From: Enterobacter cloacae complex sp. R_G8
GTDB lineage: Bacteria > Pseudomonadota > Gammaproteobacteria > Enterobacterales > Enterobacteriaceae
Reading direction: 5' to 3'
Assembly: GCF_024599795.1 (NCBI RefSeq)
Contig: NZ_CP102246.1
Coordinates: forward strand, 2,418,001 to 2,482,000
Length of the DNA: 64,000 nt
Below are positions 37,237 through 46,703 of this stretch, one piece after another. The position numbers and the translations under genes were made by a program. Every line of letters begins with the position of its first letter. Position 1 is the stretch's first letter. The notes below the pieces were generated by a model. The model was not told the DNA's origin. It ran no database searches and was given only the letters and a program-made list of their open reading frames with translations.

Positions 37237-38285
37237 CGGAACCGTTAAAACCCCGGATTGATTTTACCGGGACGCTTGAGCAGGCGCAGCAGGAGGCCTT
37301 CAAAGCGGCGCAGACGTTCAGCGGCACGCAGGCGGAACATTTCGCCCCGGCGCTAACAGACGAGCCGTCCGTCGAGGAAGGCCAGGCGGAAGCAGTCGTT
37401 GAGGCTGCTTTACGTCCGAAACGCAGCCTGTGGCGTAAGATGGTCGCGGCCGGGCTGGCGCTGTTTGGCGTGAGCGTGGTTGGGCAGGGGATGCAGTGGG
37501 GTATCAACGCCTGGCAAACTCAGGACTGGGTGGCGCTGGGCGGTTGTGCCGCAGGGGCCCTGATCGTGGGAGCGGGCGTCGGGTCCGTTGTGACTGAATG
37601 GCGTCGGCTGTGGCGTCTGCGACAGCGAGCGCATGAGCGGGATGAAGCTCGCGATCTGCTGCACAGCCACGGTACCGGAAAAGGCCGCGCATTCTGCGAA
37701 AAGCTGGCGGCGCAGGCCGGGATAGACCAGTCACACCCGGCGCTGCAGCGCTGGTATGCCGCTATTCATGAAACCCAAAATGACCGGGAAGTCGTGACGC
37801 TTTACTCCCACATGGTGCAGCCTGTACTGGATGCTCAGGCGCGACGCGAGATTAGCCGCTCTGCCGCGGAATCAACGCTGATGATCGCGGTCAGCCCGCT
37901 GGCTTTGGTGGATATGGCGTTCATCGCCTGGCGTAACCTGCGGCTGATAAACCGTATCGCCAGTCTTTATGGTATTGAGCTTGGCTACTACAGCCGACTG
38001 CGGCTGTTTAAGCTGGTGTTGCTGAATATCGCCTTTGCCGGTGCCAGTGAGTTGGTGCGCGAAGTCGGCATGGACTGGATGTCTCAGGATCTGGCGGCTC
38101 GTCTCTCAGCGCGTGCCGCGCAGGGAATTGGGGCAGGGTTGTTAACCGCACGTCTGGGCATTAAGGCGATGGAAGTCTGCCGACCACTGCCGTGGATCGA
38201 CGGAGATAAACCGCGCCTGGGGGATTTCCGCCGTGAATTGATTGGGCAGCTCAAAGAGACGCTCAATAAAAAACCGGTTCAGTAA
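37233..38285 (+). CDS. ycjF: YcjF, inner-membrane protein (UPF0283/DUF697)
   Basis: A 350-residue protein (E. coli 353) with an acidic N-terminal 60 residues, two adjacent membrane segments near residues 70-125, and a C-terminal DUF697 domain with hydrophobic stretches. It is always paired with ycjX and likely acts with it at the membrane; function unknown. Confidence 0.94.
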   Translation: MTEPLKPRIDFTGTLEQAQQEAFKAAQTFSGTQAEHFAPALTDEPSVEEGQAEAVVEAALRPKRSLWRKMVAAGLALFGVSVVGQGMQWGINAWQTQDWVALGGCAAGALIVGAGVGSVVTEWRRLWRLRQRAHERDEARDLLHSHGTGKGRAFCEKLAAQAGIDQSHPALQRWYAAIHETQNDREVVTLYSHMVQPVLDAQARREISRSAAESTLMIAVSPLALVDMAFIAWRNLRLINRIASLYGIELGYYSRLRLFKLVLLNIAFAGASELVREVGMDWMSQDLAARLSARAAQGIGAGLLTARLGIKAMEVCRPLPWIDGDKPRLGDFRRELIGQLKETLNKKPVQ

Positions 38286-38297
38286 CCGGTTTGTTTA
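38271..38297 (+). terminator. Terminator of ycjXF
   Basis: A 9-bp perfect stem AAACCGGTT/AACCGGTTT with a 4-base loop covers the ycjF stop and is followed by a T-rich tract. Confidence 0.7.
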
Positions 38298-38311
38298 CTT
38301 ATCGTGCTGGC

Positions 38312-38329
38312 TGTCAATCTTTCTTGACA
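38312..38329 (+). promoter_or_regulatory. TyrR box upstream of tyrR (autoregulation)
   Basis: TGTCAATCTTTCTTGACA is a perfect 6-bp dyad with a 6-base spacer, matching the TyrR-box pattern TGTnnA-N6-TnnACA and closely resembling the operator known before E. coli tyrR. It lies 70 bases before the start codon and implies negative autoregulation. Confidence 0.75.
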
Positions 38330-38398
38330 GCCATCTTCCGCATCACCGTGTTCTGACATATCATTTTAAGGTTATTGGCTTAAAACGGTGAATTTCCC

Positions 38399-39940
38399 AT
38401 GCGTCTTGAAGTCTTCTGTGAAGACCGTCTCGGTCTGACCCGCGAGTTACTCGATCTCCTTGTTTTACGTAGCATTGATTTACGTGGCATTGAGATCGAT
38501 CCTGTCGGGCGAATTTACCTCAATTTTGCCGAAATTGAATTTAATACGTTCAGCAGCCTGATGGCTGAAATACGCCGTATCGCTGGCGTTACGGATGTCC
38601 GCACTATCCCCTGGATGCCGTCTGAACGTGAACATCTCGCGTTGAGCGCCTTGCTGGAAGCCATGCCGGAGCCTTTCCTGTCACTGGATCTGAAAAGCAA
38701 AGTCGAGCGGGTAAACCATGCGAGCTGCCAGCTGTTCGCCCAGAGCCAGGACAAGCTCAGTCACCACCACGCCGCGCAGCTGATCCCGGGGTTTAACTTC
38801 CAGCGCTGGCTGGACAGTAACCCGCAAAATACGCACAGCGAGCATGTGGTGATCAACGGGCAGAATTTCCTTATGGAGATTACGCCGGTGTATCTGAAAG
38901 GGGAGAATGACGCCCGCGTACTGACCGGTGCCGTGATCATGCTGCGCTCGACCGTGCGGATGGGCCGTCAGCTGCAAAATCTCTCCAGTCAGGATGTGGG
39001 GGCGTTCAGCCAGATCATTGCCGTCAGCCCGAAAATGCGTCATGTAGTTGATCAGGCCCGTAAGCTTGCCAGTTTGACCGCGCCGCTGCTGATTACCGGC
39101 GATACCGGGACCGGAAAGGATCTGCTGGCCCACGCCGTACATCTGGCCAGCCCGCGCGCCGCAAAACCGTATCTGGCGCTGAACTGTGCCTCTATTCCAG
39201 AGGATGCCGTCGAGAGCGAGTTGTTTGGCCACGCCCCGGAAGGCAAGAAAGGCTTCTTCGAGCAGGCTAACGGCGGCTCTGTACTGCTGGACGAGATAGG
39301 CGAAATGTCGCCACGCATGCAGGCCAAACTGCTGCGCTTCCTGAACGATGGTACGTTCCGTCGGGTCGGTGAGGATCATGAAGTTCATGTGGATGTGCGC
39401 GTGATTTGTGCCACCCAGAAAAACCTCGTTGAGCTGGTACAGAAAGGGATGTTCCGCGAAGATCTCTACTATCGACTGAACGTGTTGACGCTAAACATTC
39501 CGCCGCTGCGCGATTGTCCGCAAGATATCATTCCACTGACAGAGCTGTTTGTGGCGCGCTTTGCCGACGAGCAGGGTGTACCGCGTCCGAAACTGTCAGC
39601 CGATCTGGGGACGGTGCTGACGCGCTACGGCTGGCCGGGTAATATTCGTCAGTTGAAAAATGCCGTCTATCGGGCGCTGACGCAACTGGAAGGGTACGAG
39701 CTGCGACCGCAGGATATCCTGTTACCGGATTACGATGCCGGAACGGTATCGGTGGGCGAAGAGGCGATGGAAGGCTCGCTGGATGATATTACGAGCCGTT
39801 TCGAGCGCTCCGTGCTGACTCAGCTGTATCGCAGCTACCCAAGCACGCGTAAGCTGGCAAAACGCCTGGGCGTATCCCATACCGCGATTGCGAATAAGCT
39901 TCGCGAATATGGACTCAACCACAAGAAGGGTGACGAATAA
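38399..39940 (+). CDS. tyrR: TyrR, regulator of aromatic amino acid genes
   Basis: A 513-residue regulator of exactly the E. coli length: an N-terminal ACT domain (MRLEVFCEDRLGLTRELLDLL), a PAS domain (residues about 78-190), an AAA+ domain with Walker A GDTGTGKD, and a C-terminal Fis-type helix-turn-helix. The sigma-54 contact motif GAFTGA is replaced (GHAPEGKKGFFE), as is known for TyrR, which regulates sigma-70 promoters. Known targets include aroF, tyrP, mtr and aroP. Confidence 0.97.
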   Translation: MRLEVFCEDRLGLTRELLDLLVLRSIDLRGIEIDPVGRIYLNFAEIEFNTFSSLMAEIRRIAGVTDVRTIPWMPSEREHLALSALLEAMPEPFLSLDLKSKVERVNHASCQLFAQSQDKLSHHHAAQLIPGFNFQRWLDSNPQNTHSEHVVINGQNFLMEITPVYLKGENDARVLTGAVIMLRSTVRMGRQLQNLSSQDVGAFSQIIAVSPKMRHVVDQARKLASLTAPLLITGDTGTGKDLLAHAVHLASPRAAKPYLALNCASIPEDAVESELFGHAPEGKKGFFEQANGGSVLLDEIGEMSPRMQAKLLRFLNDGTFRRVGEDHEVHVDVRVICATQKNLVELVQKGMFREDLYYRLNVLTLNIPPLRDCPQDIIPLTELFVARFADEQGVPRPKLSADLGTVLTRYGWPGNIRQLKNAVYRALTQLEGYELRPQDILLPDYDAGTVSVGEEAMEGSLDDITSRFERSVLTQLYRSYPSTRKLAKRLGVSHTAIANKLREYGLNHKKGDE

Positions 39941-39945
39941 CGATA

Positions 39946-39971
39946 AAAGCCTCTGTAAAGAGGCTTTTTTT
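39946..39971. terminator. Terminator between tyrR and the DUF4432 gene
   Basis: AAAGCCTCT-GTAA-AGAGGCTTT followed by a run of T residues; the reverse strand also ends in TTTTA, so it can serve both convergent genes. Confidence 0.9.
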
Positions 39972-39976
39972 CGCAC

Positions 39977-41185
39977 TTACTCTTTCGCCAGAGGCGTGGT
40001 ATCTACCTCGACTTTTGTTTCGCCCTGAATCCCCGCAATTTTCTGTTCAACCTCTTTCACCTGTTCCTTGCTGTGAAGCAGGGTATAGGTCAGGTCGAAT
40101 TGCGTGCTGGCGCCAGGTTGTAACTGCTTAACGCGTTTCTGCTCGCGTTCAATGGTGACAGGATAGGCGTAGCTGGTTCCCGGCTCAATACCCGTGACAT
40201 AACCCTGTTTAAGCGTGTCGGTATTTTTCCATAAGGTCAGGACAGGCAACTGCCGCGTGTCGAACTGAATTGACGCGCCTTTGTCTCCCGCCTTATTGAT
40301 CACGGCTGCCAGGGTCTCATGGTTATTATCCGCGAGCGGTTTGATATTGAAGACCATTTCATCAAAGCCCTGAGTGGGGCCGGCGTAGGTTTGCCAGTTA
40401 TCCAGACCCGCTTTAGCATAATCATTGAAAGGACCAATACTGGCTGCAGGTGCAAGGAAACGGGCACCTTCTTCGAGGATTGGCGTACCAAAGTTGCTGT
40501 GGTAGATAATCTGATAATCATGAGGATAATCAGCATGGTTGGTCAGAACATCATGCAGGCTGAACTGGTTGCTGCCCGGCACGTAGCGCAGTTCGGTCAT
40601 GGTCTGCAAATCCGCTTTTTTAAACGTGCTCTCTTTAATTAAACCGCGAATGCGGATTTCATGTGGTGCGGCATCTGCAACCTCCACTTCCACCTGCGAC
40701 GCTGGCGTATTTCCCGCCTTGCCGTGCAGGGTATAAATCTGGCCGTCTGCCGTGACCGGGTGGCCTGTCCATTCATAGCCACAGCGAACCATCATCTCGT
40801 TGAAACCTTCCAGCCAGCCAAGACCGTTTCGACTTTCCAGATTGATAAAGGCCGGATTCACGACCTCTTTCACCGGAGAGGACCATCCCATTTGGGTGCC
40901 AAAACCCTCGACATGCAGCAGATTCATCCCGCGCGTCGGGCTAAGGGTGATTGTCAGGCCGTTTTTACTGCTGATAACGATTACCTTGCTGCCTTCCTGC
41001 TTACCGCCATGCAGGACTTTTTGTTCGATGCTGAAAGGCTGACCCTGAAATTTCAGCTCATTGCTGGAAATTTTCCAGTTTCCTTTCTCCATGCTGCTTT
41101 CAGCGCTTGTCAGCACCCAGGTTTTAGCTGCAGCATGTCCAGAGATCAGTACCGCAAGGACCGTAAACGCCAGTTTTATCTTCAT
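39977..41185 (-). CDS. Periplasmic aldose 1-epimerase-like protein (DUF4432)
   Basis: A 402-residue protein with a clear Sec signal peptide (MKIKLAFTVLAVLISGHAAA) followed by a galactose-mutarotase-like beta-sandwich of the DUF4432 type, with words TLSPTRGMNLLHVEG, GYEWTGHPVTADG, YHSNFGTPILEEG and TGIEPGTSYAYP. The His and Glu residues in these words are candidate sugar-binding or catalytic residues. Related cytoplasmic proteins act on sugars or sugar derivatives; the substrate of this exported version is unknown. The gene is absent from the tyrR-tpx interval in E. coli, so it is a lineage-specific insertion or a loss in E. coli. Confidence 0.78.
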   Translation of the reverse strand: MKIKLAFTVLAVLISGHAAAKTWVLTSAESSMEKGNWKISSNELKFQGQPFSIEQKVLHGGKQEGSKVIVISSKNGLTITLSPTRGMNLLHVEGFGTQMGWSSPVKEVVNPAFINLESRNGLGWLEGFNEMMVRCGYEWTGHPVTADGQIYTLHGKAGNTPASQVEVEVADAAPHEIRIRGLIKESTFKKADLQTMTELRYVPGSNQFSLHDVLTNHADYPHDYQIIYHSNFGTPILEEGARFLAPAASIGPFNDYAKAGLDNWQTYAGPTQGFDEMVFNIKPLADNNHETLAAVINKAGDKGASIQFDTRQLPVLTLWKNTDTLKQGYVTGIEPGTSYAYPVTIEREQKRVKQLQPGASTQFDLTYTLLHSKEQVKEVEQKIAGIQGETKVEVDTTPLAKE

Positions 41186-41400
41186 GTTCTATCCCTTTTG
41201 CTGAAACGATTTTTTATTTCGTAAGCAAATCTAATGTTTAGTCGGGGAGGGAAATGTGATGGGCTTCACTGGTGGAGAAGTTGCGTTTTTTTAACCTTTA
41301 TTGTGTGTGAATGATCTCGTTTATGGCGAGTGTTTGCACATTTATTTCATAAAAAAGCGTGAGGTTATCCCAATGCAGCTTTAACGATTCAGCTGCGCGG
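41186..41400. other. Intergenic region upstream of the DUF4432 gene
   Basis: No ORF of interest is visible. It should contain the minus-strand promoter of the DUF4432 gene; I could not assign elements with confidence. The tpx terminator follows at 41401-41430, and 41431-41505 holds only the tpx 3' untranslated stretch. Confidence 0.5.
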
Positions 41401-41430
41401 GTAATAAAAAACCCCGCATCGGCGAGGTTT
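41401..41430 (-). terminator. Terminator of tpx
   Basis: On the minus strand AAACCTCGC-CGAT-GCGGGGTTT (one G-U pair) is followed by a T-rich tract (TTTTTATTAC), about 75 bases after the tpx stop. Confidence 0.8.
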
Positions 41431-41505
41431 GGAAAGTAAGGTGTACTCTTAAATAAACCTTTTATTTCATTACATTGCTAAGCTTTATAGAATGCCTGCT
41501 AATGA

Positions 41506-42012
41506 TCAGGCTTTCAGCGCGTCCAGCGCAGCAGTGTAATCAGGTTCAGTGGTGATTTCGTTGACCAGTTCGCTGAACACGACGTTATCGTTTTCATCGA
41601 TCACCAGCACGGCACGCGCCGCCAGGCCTTTCAATGGGCCTTCAGCAATGCCTACACCGTATTTCTCAAGGAAATCCGGGCTGCGCAGAGTGGAGAGGGT
41701 GATGACGTTGCTCAGACCTTCTGCACCGCAGAAGCGGGACTGCGCAAATGGCAGGTCAGCTGAAACGCACAGCACCACGGTGTTGTCCATTTCAGTCGCC
41801 AGCTGGTTGAATTTACGCACGGATGCGGCGCACACGCCGGTATCAATGCTTGGGAAAATGTTCAGTACTTTGCGTTTGCCAGCAAACTGGCCCAGTGTGA
41901 CGTCAGACAGATCTTTAGCCACCAGAGTAAAAGCCTGCGCTTTGCTGCCAGCCTGCGGAATGGAACCTGCTACAGCAACCGGGTTGCCCTGGAAATGAAC
42001 GAGTTGTGACAT
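41506..42012 (-). CDS. tpx: Tpx, thiol peroxidase
   Basis: A 168-residue atypical 2-Cys peroxiredoxin of the same length as in E. coli. The peroxidatic Cys61 lies in [14 protein letters not shown] and the resolving Cys95 in QSRFCG. Known: it reduces lipid and alkyl hydroperoxides with thioredoxin. It is monocistronic, divergent from ycjG. Confidence 0.97.
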   Translation of the reverse strand: MSQLVHFQGNPVAVAGSIPQAGSKAQAFTLVAKDLSDVTLGQFAGKRKVLNIFPSIDTGVCAASVRKFNQLATEMDNTVVLCVSADLPFAQSRFCGAEGLSNVITLSTLRSPDFLEKYGVGIAEGPLKGLAARAVLVIDENDNVVFSELVNEITTEPDYTAALDALKA

Positions 42013-42118
42013 AGATATCTTCCTGTTTACATATAGTTAACGTCGAGGCTAGTGTATGCCATCAGCGGATAACACGGCAAACCAATTTTTCGCCTTACCG
42101 GGCCGCAAGGAGTCAGTG

Positions 42119-43084
42119 ATGAGAAGCGTTAAGGTCTATGAAGAAGCCTGGCCATTGCACACCCCGTTTGTCATCTCCCGTGGCAGCAGAAGTGAAGCAA
42201 GCGTGGTAGTGGTTGAAATAGAAGAAGAGGGGGTTAAAGGTGTTGGCGAATGCACGCCTTATCCTCGCTATGGAGAAAGCCTGGCCTCGGTGATGGCGCA
42301 AATTATGACCCTGGTGCCTGAGTTGCAAACCGGGTTAACGCGTGAGGCGTTACAGCAGCGTTTGCCTGCCGGCGCGGCGCGTAACGCGATTGACTGCGCG
42401 CTGTGGAGCCTGGAGGCGGCGAAGCAGCAGACATCCTTACCTGCGTTTGTCGGCGTGACGCTCCCTCAGGAAGTCATTACCGCGCAAACCGTGGTGATTG
42501 GCGAGCCGGAGCAGATGGCTGCCAGTGCAAAAGCGCTCTTTGAGGCTGGCGCCACGCTGTTGAAGGTGAAACTCGACGATCGCTTGATCAGTGAACGCAT
42601 GGTCGCCATTCGCGCGGCGGTACCGGAGGCTACTCTGATTGTGGATGCCAACGAGTCATGGCATCCGGAAGGGCTGGCCGCGCGCTGCCAGCTGCTGGCC
42701 GATCTGGGGGTCGCCATGCTGGAGCAACCCCTTCCGGCGCAGGATGATGCGGCGCTGAAGAACTTTATCCACCCACTGCCCATCTGCGCTGATGAAAGCT
42801 GTCATACCCGCGACAGCCTCGACGGCTTAGCGGGCTGCTATGAAATGGTCAATATCAAGCTCGATAAAACGGGGGGGCTGACCGAGGCGCTGGCGCTGGC
42901 TTCCGAGGCGCAGGCGCAGGGATTTTCGTTAATGCTGGGGTGCATGCTCTGTACTTCCCGGGCGATTAATGCGGCGCTACCGTTGGTCAATCAGGTCAGT
43001 TTTGCCGATCTCGATGGCCCGACGTGGCTGGCGGTTGACGTTTCGCCAGCACTCACTTTCACCAGCGGAGTGCTTCATCTCTGA
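42119..43084 (+). CDS. ycjG: YcjG, L-Ala-D/L-Glu epimerase
   Basis: The 321-residue enolase-superfamily enzyme from ATG 42119 has the exact E. coli length and follows AAGGAG; the upstream ATG at 42056 lies in the promoter gap. The catalytic lysine motif LKVKLD, metal ligands in VDANESW, LEQP and ADES, and the second lysine in VNIKLDKTGG are intact. Known: it epimerises L-Ala-D-Glu from murein peptides to L-Ala-L-Glu. It is convergent with mpaA, overlapping by 10 bases, and both serve murein-peptide breakdown. Confidence 0.96.
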   Translation: MRSVKVYEEAWPLHTPFVISRGSRSEASVVVVEIEEEGVKGVGECTPYPRYGESLASVMAQIMTLVPELQTGLTREALQQRLPAGAARNAIDCALWSLEAAKQQTSLPAFVGVTLPQEVITAQTVVIGEPEQMAASAKALFEAGATLLKVKLDDRLISERMVAIRAAVPEATLIVDANESWHPEGLAARCQLLADLGVAMLEQPLPAQDDAALKNFIHPLPICADESCHTRDSLDGLAGCYEMVNIKLDKTGGLTEALALASEAQAQGFSLMLGCMLCTSRAINAALPLVNQVSFADLDGPTWLAVDVSPALTFTSGVLHL

Positions 43085-43788
43085 GGCTGCCAGCGCAGAA
43101 GATCTACCATCGCTTTCAGGTATTTTTCGCTGGCTTCGTCGGAAGATATCGGGGGGAATTCCGCGGTGATGCAGTGCAAATCCAGATCGGCGCACCAGCT
43201 ACCAAATGACCCCGGTGTTTCATAGCCGACGCTGCTGACCAGAGGCAGGGCAAAGGCATCGGCAAGCCACTGTCCCAGCGCGGAGTGACGGGGATCTTCA
43301 ATACAGGCCAGCGGATCGTGAAATGAGACAACCCATGCGGGGTGGATCTTGTGGATTAACTGACAGAGCGCTTGTGTTTCTGGCTCTGAGCCGGGTTTTT
43401 CTCCCGTCAGTAACACCACGTCACGCTCTTCAGCCGAGCTATTCCAGCGGTAGACCGTTTCACCCTCACGCCAGTTGGCCGCCGGGAAGTTGCGGTTTAA
43501 GTCTATCCCTCTCGCATTCGCCCTCAGCCCAAGCTGACAGCCATCCGGGTTGACGGTCAGGATCACATGATGCCGGCGTAGTGTCGGTGCAAGGGTGCGT
43601 AACGCGCAGGAGAGGGTGACAATCGAGGAGTTCTCATCGCCGTGCGTTCCCGCAATAATCAGGCCGCTATGACGATCGGCATCCGGTGCGGGAAACCAGA
43701 TCAGCGGGGCACCTAAGAAAGAGTGGCCATAATGTTCGGTGCCTGGCGGGAAAGCGCCACGTTCCGTTCTTGGTCGGGTAACTGCCAT
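43075..43788 (-). CDS. mpaA: MpaA, gamma-D-Glu-mDAP amidase
   Basis: A 237-residue zinc carboxypeptidase-like amidase started at ATG 43788 (MAVTRPRT), which follows AGGA and matches the E. coli N-terminus; the 43848 start adds residues absent in relatives. Zinc ligands are visible in GTHGDENSS and SFHDPL, with a catalytic Glu in ITAEFPP. Known: it cleaves the gamma-D-Glu-diaminopimelate bond of the murein tripeptide, producing the dipeptide used by YcjG. Confidence 0.94.
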   Translation of the reverse strand: MAVTRPRTERGAFPPGTEHYGHSFLGAPLIWFPAPDADRHSGLIIAGTHGDENSSIVTLSCALRTLAPTLRRHHVILTVNPDGCQLGLRANARGIDLNRNFPAANWREGETVYRWNSSAEERDVVLLTGEKPGSEPETQALCQLIHKIHPAWVVSFHDPLACIEDPRHSALGQWLADAFALPLVSSVGYETPGSFGSWCADLDLHCITAEFPPISSDEASEKYLKAMVDLLRWQPQR

Positions 43789-43970
43789 AGGAAATCCTGA
43801 TAAAGAAGAGCTTACTGGCAGTGTTGTGCAAAACTCGCGTTTAATCAAATAGTTTCATCGAAGGGCGAACATTGCCTGATATCAACTTTTCGGCATAAGG
43901 TATTTGCATTACGCTGTTTCGAAACAAATAATTACGCATCCGCGTATTACCGATTTTAAAAGGGGATCTC

Positions 43971-45587
43971 ATGAAGCATCCTGTTTCGCTGCTTTTTACT
44001 GCGCTGTGCCTTTGCGGGCTATCGTCATATTCTTACGCTGCTGATGTGCCAAAGGGCACGGTACTGGCACAAAAACAGGAGCTGGTCAGACACATCAAAG
44101 ACGAACCCGCATCTCTTGACCCGGCCAAAGCCGTGGGGTTACCCGAGATTCAGGTGATTCGCGATCTGTTTGAAGGCCTGGTCAATCAAAATGAGAAAGG
44201 GGAGCTGACACCGGGCGTGGCGACGCGCTGGCAGAGTAACGATAACCGCATCTGGACATTTACCTTACGTGATGATGCGAAATGGTCTGACGGTACGCCG
44301 GTCACGGCGCAGGATTTTGTCTACAGCTGGCAGCGTCTGGTTGACCCGAAAACCACCTCGCCGTTTGCCTGGTTTGCTGCTCTGGCAGGCATTAACAACG
44401 CTCAGTCGATTATTGATGGCAAAGCCGCGCCCGATACGCTGGGAGTCACGGCGGTGGATGCCAGAACGTTACGCGTTCAGCTCGATAAACCGCTGCCGTG
44501 GTTCAGCAACCTGACGGCAAACTTCGCGTTCTATCCGGTTCAGAAAGGGAACGTCGAAAGCGGTAAAGAGTGGACGCGTCCGGGATCCCTGGTGGGCAAT
44601 GGGGCCTACGTGCTGAAAGATCGTGTGGTGAATGAGAAGCTGGTCGTTGTGCCGAATACCCACTACTGGGATAACGCGAAAACTGTTCTTCAAAAAGTGA
44701 CGTTTATTCCGATCAACCAGGAGTCTTCCGCCACCAAACGCTATCTGGCAGGGGATATTGATATCACCGAGTCGTTCCCGAAAAACCTGTATCAGAAGTT
44801 ACTCAAGGATATTCCCGGACAGGTTTACACACCGCCGCAGCTGGGAACGTATTACTATGCATTTAACACGCAAAAGGGTCCGACAGCCGATTCCCGCGTG
44901 CGTCTGGCGCTGAGTATGACCATCGATCGCCGGATTATGGCGGAGAAAGTGTTAGGTACGGGAGAAAAACCCGCCTGGCATTTCACGCCTGATGTGACGG
45001 CAGGTTTCACGCCAGAGACATCACTGTTTGAGCAGATGTCGCAGCAGGAGCTAAACGCACAGGCCAAAACCTTGCTGCAGGCGGCGGGGTATGGTCCTCA
45101 GCGTCCACTGAAGCTGACCCTGTTGTATAACACGTCAGAGAACCATCAGAAAATCGCGATTGCGGTGGCGTCGATGTGGAAGAAGAACCTGGGTGTAGAC
45201 GTCAAACTGCAAAACCAGGAGTGGAAAACCTATATCGATAGCCGAAACACAGGGAATTTTGATGTGATCCGTGCGTCCTGGGTCGGGGACTACAACGAGC
45301 CATCGACCTTCCTGTCGCTGCTGACGTCCACCCACAGCGGCAATATCTCCCGCTTCAACGACCCGGCCTACGATAAGATCATCAATCAGGCGACGCTTGA
45401 AACCACCGCGGAAGCCCGTAATGCGGATTACAACCGGGCGGAGAAGATCCTCACGGAAAAAGCGCCAATTGCGCCGATCTACCAGTATACCAACGGACGT
45501 CTGATTAAACCCTGGGTGAAGGGATATCCGATCAATAACCCTGAAGACGTGGCGTACAGCCGTACGATGTATATTGTGAAGCACTGA
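43971..45587 (+). CDS. mppA: MppA, murein tripeptide-binding protein
   Basis: A 538-residue family 5 periplasmic binding protein (E. coli 537) with a signal peptide ending SSYSYAADV. It delivers L-Ala-gamma-D-Glu-mDAP to the Opp permease; this fits its neighbours mpaA and ycjG. The family words LVGNGAYVLKDRVV and RLALSMTIDRRIM are present. A strong hairpin follows. Confidence 0.96.
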   Translation: MKHPVSLLFTALCLCGLSSYSYAADVPKGTVLAQKQELVRHIKDEPASLDPAKAVGLPEIQVIRDLFEGLVNQNEKGELTPGVATRWQSNDNRIWTFTLRDDAKWSDGTPVTAQDFVYSWQRLVDPKTTSPFAWFAALAGINNAQSIIDGKAAPDTLGVTAVDARTLRVQLDKPLPWFSNLTANFAFYPVQKGNVESGKEWTRPGSLVGNGAYVLKDRVVNEKLVVVPNTHYWDNAKTVLQKVTFIPINQESSATKRYLAGDIDITESFPKNLYQKLLKDIPGQVYTPPQLGTYYYAFNTQKGPTADSRVRLALSMTIDRRIMAEKVLGTGEKPAWHFTPDVTAGFTPETSLFEQMSQQELNAQAKTLLQAAGYGPQRPLKLTLLYNTSENHQKIAIAVASMWKKNLGVDVKLQNQEWKTYIDSRNTGNFDVIRASWVGDYNEPSTFLSLLTSTHSGNISRFNDPAYDKIINQATLETTAEARNADYNRAEKILTEKAPIAPIYQYTNGRLIKPWVKGYPINNPEDVAYSRTMYIVKH

Positions 45588-45626
45588 AAAACGAGAGTCC
45601 GCTAATTTATTTCCCCTCCTGATACT

Positions 45627-45659
45627 GCGCTGGCCCGATATCACGTGCCAGCGCTTTTC
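45627..45659 (+). terminator. Terminator of mppA
   Basis: An 8-bp stem GCGCTGGC/GCCAGCGC with a 12-base loop is followed by TTTTCTGTTCTTT. Confidence 0.75.
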
Positions 45660-45853
45660 TGTTCTTTGTCGATCGTGAAGACGGCGCTGCATTGATACTG
45701 TGTGTTACAGCGCTGGGTATTGCTCTGTTTTTTTAAATTAAGAGAAATATTCATATTTTGAATATATTCCATCTCGTAAAAAAACTGTCCATTATTGGAC
45801 TTTTTAATGGGTGTCGCCTCTTGCGGAAGCGTGTAAATATTGATGCGGGTCAT
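45641..45853 (-). CDS. Possible small hypothetical protein
   Basis: A 70-residue minus-strand ORF (MTRINIYTLPQEATPIKKS...) lies between mppA and the type VI locus. Composition is plausible for a soluble protein and it does not shadow another gene, but there is no Shine-Dalgarno sequence and its 3' end runs into the mppA terminator. I do not recognise it. Confidence 0.3.
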   Translation of the reverse strand: MTRINIYTLPQEATPIKKSNNGQFFYEMEYIQNMNISLNLKKQSNTQRCNTQYQCSAVFTIDKEQKSAGT

Positions 45854-46170
45854 ATTATTAGGTGGCGCTGTAGATATTTTCTCTCGTATTGATTTAAATC
45901 AATGACGTTGCTTTGTTTGGATATGGATCTTCATTTTTTTCACAGAAATAGCCACTTATACTGACTATTTTCGGCGTTGTGGTTGATATTTCTTTATGAA
46001 AAGGCACGCTGCAAACCATATTTTAACTAAATAGAGTAAAGTTCTTAAGGAATGTCTTAATTTGGGCTTTGGTTCCAGGTAGTTGATCTATTGCAGAGTT
46101 TTGTTCTAATATCGATTTATTCAGAAACGTCGTTAACTTCAACAAACATTCCTTAAGGAAAGGGACTGCT
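45854..46170. other. AT-rich region upstream of the type VI secretion operon
   Basis: The 317 bases before tssB have no supported gene on the plus strand. They should carry the promoter of the tss operon. I looked for a sigma-54 -24/-12 element and found no acceptable match. AAGGAAAGG precedes the tssB start. Confidence 0.5.
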
Positions 46171-46662
46171 ATGGCTGATACGTTCCAGAACGAGGTGCCT
46201 AAGGCACGCATTAATTTAAAACTTGCATTGCATACCGGAGGGGCGCAGAAGAAAGTTGAATTACCCCTTAAATTACTCGCTGTCGGTGATTTCAGTAACG
46301 GTAAAGAGAGCCGACCATTATCTGAAAGAAAGAAAATTAACGTCAACAAAAATAACCTAAACAGTGTACTTTCGGAATTTAACCCGGAGGTCAACATGAC
46401 GGTTCCGAATACGCTGGCGGGTGAGCGTACGGAAGAGAATGTAACGCTGCGCTTTTCAGATATGAAAGATTTTGAACCCGAACAGGTGGCCCGACAAATT
46501 CCCCAACTTCGTGCCATGCTGGCGATGCGTAATTTATTACGTGACCTCAAGTCCAATCTGCTGGATAACGCCACTTTCAGAAAAGAGCTCGAGAAAATTC
46601 TTAAGGACCCGGCGCTGTCTCAGGAATTACGTAACGAAATGAGTGCCCTGGCCCCGAAATAA
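46171..46662 (+). CDS. tssB: TssB (VipA), type VI sheath small subunit
   Basis: A 163-residue protein with the family words ELPLKLLAVGDFSNG and FEPEQVARQIPQLRAMLAMRNLLRDLK (shown in part by position, residues 101-130). It pairs with TssC to build the contractile sheath. The C-terminal helices are complete. It opens the tss operon, with tssC 41 bases downstream. Confidence 0.95.
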   Translation: MADTFQNEVPKARINLKLALHTGGAQKKVELPLKLLAVGDFSNGKESRPLSERKKINVNKNNLNSVLSEFNPEVNMTVPNTLAGERTEENVTLRFSDMKDFEPEQVARQIPQLRAMLAMRNLLRDLKSNLLDNATFRKELEKILKDPALSQELRNEMSALAPK

Positions 46663-46703
46663 AAACGGGCGCGTCTTTTAATGGATTAAACGAGAGAATG
46701 CTG

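Noticed and set aside
45960..46030. Sigma-54 promoter before tssB
   Set aside because: GGCACGCTGC looked suggestive, but the GG to GC spacing does not fit the -24/-12 pattern.
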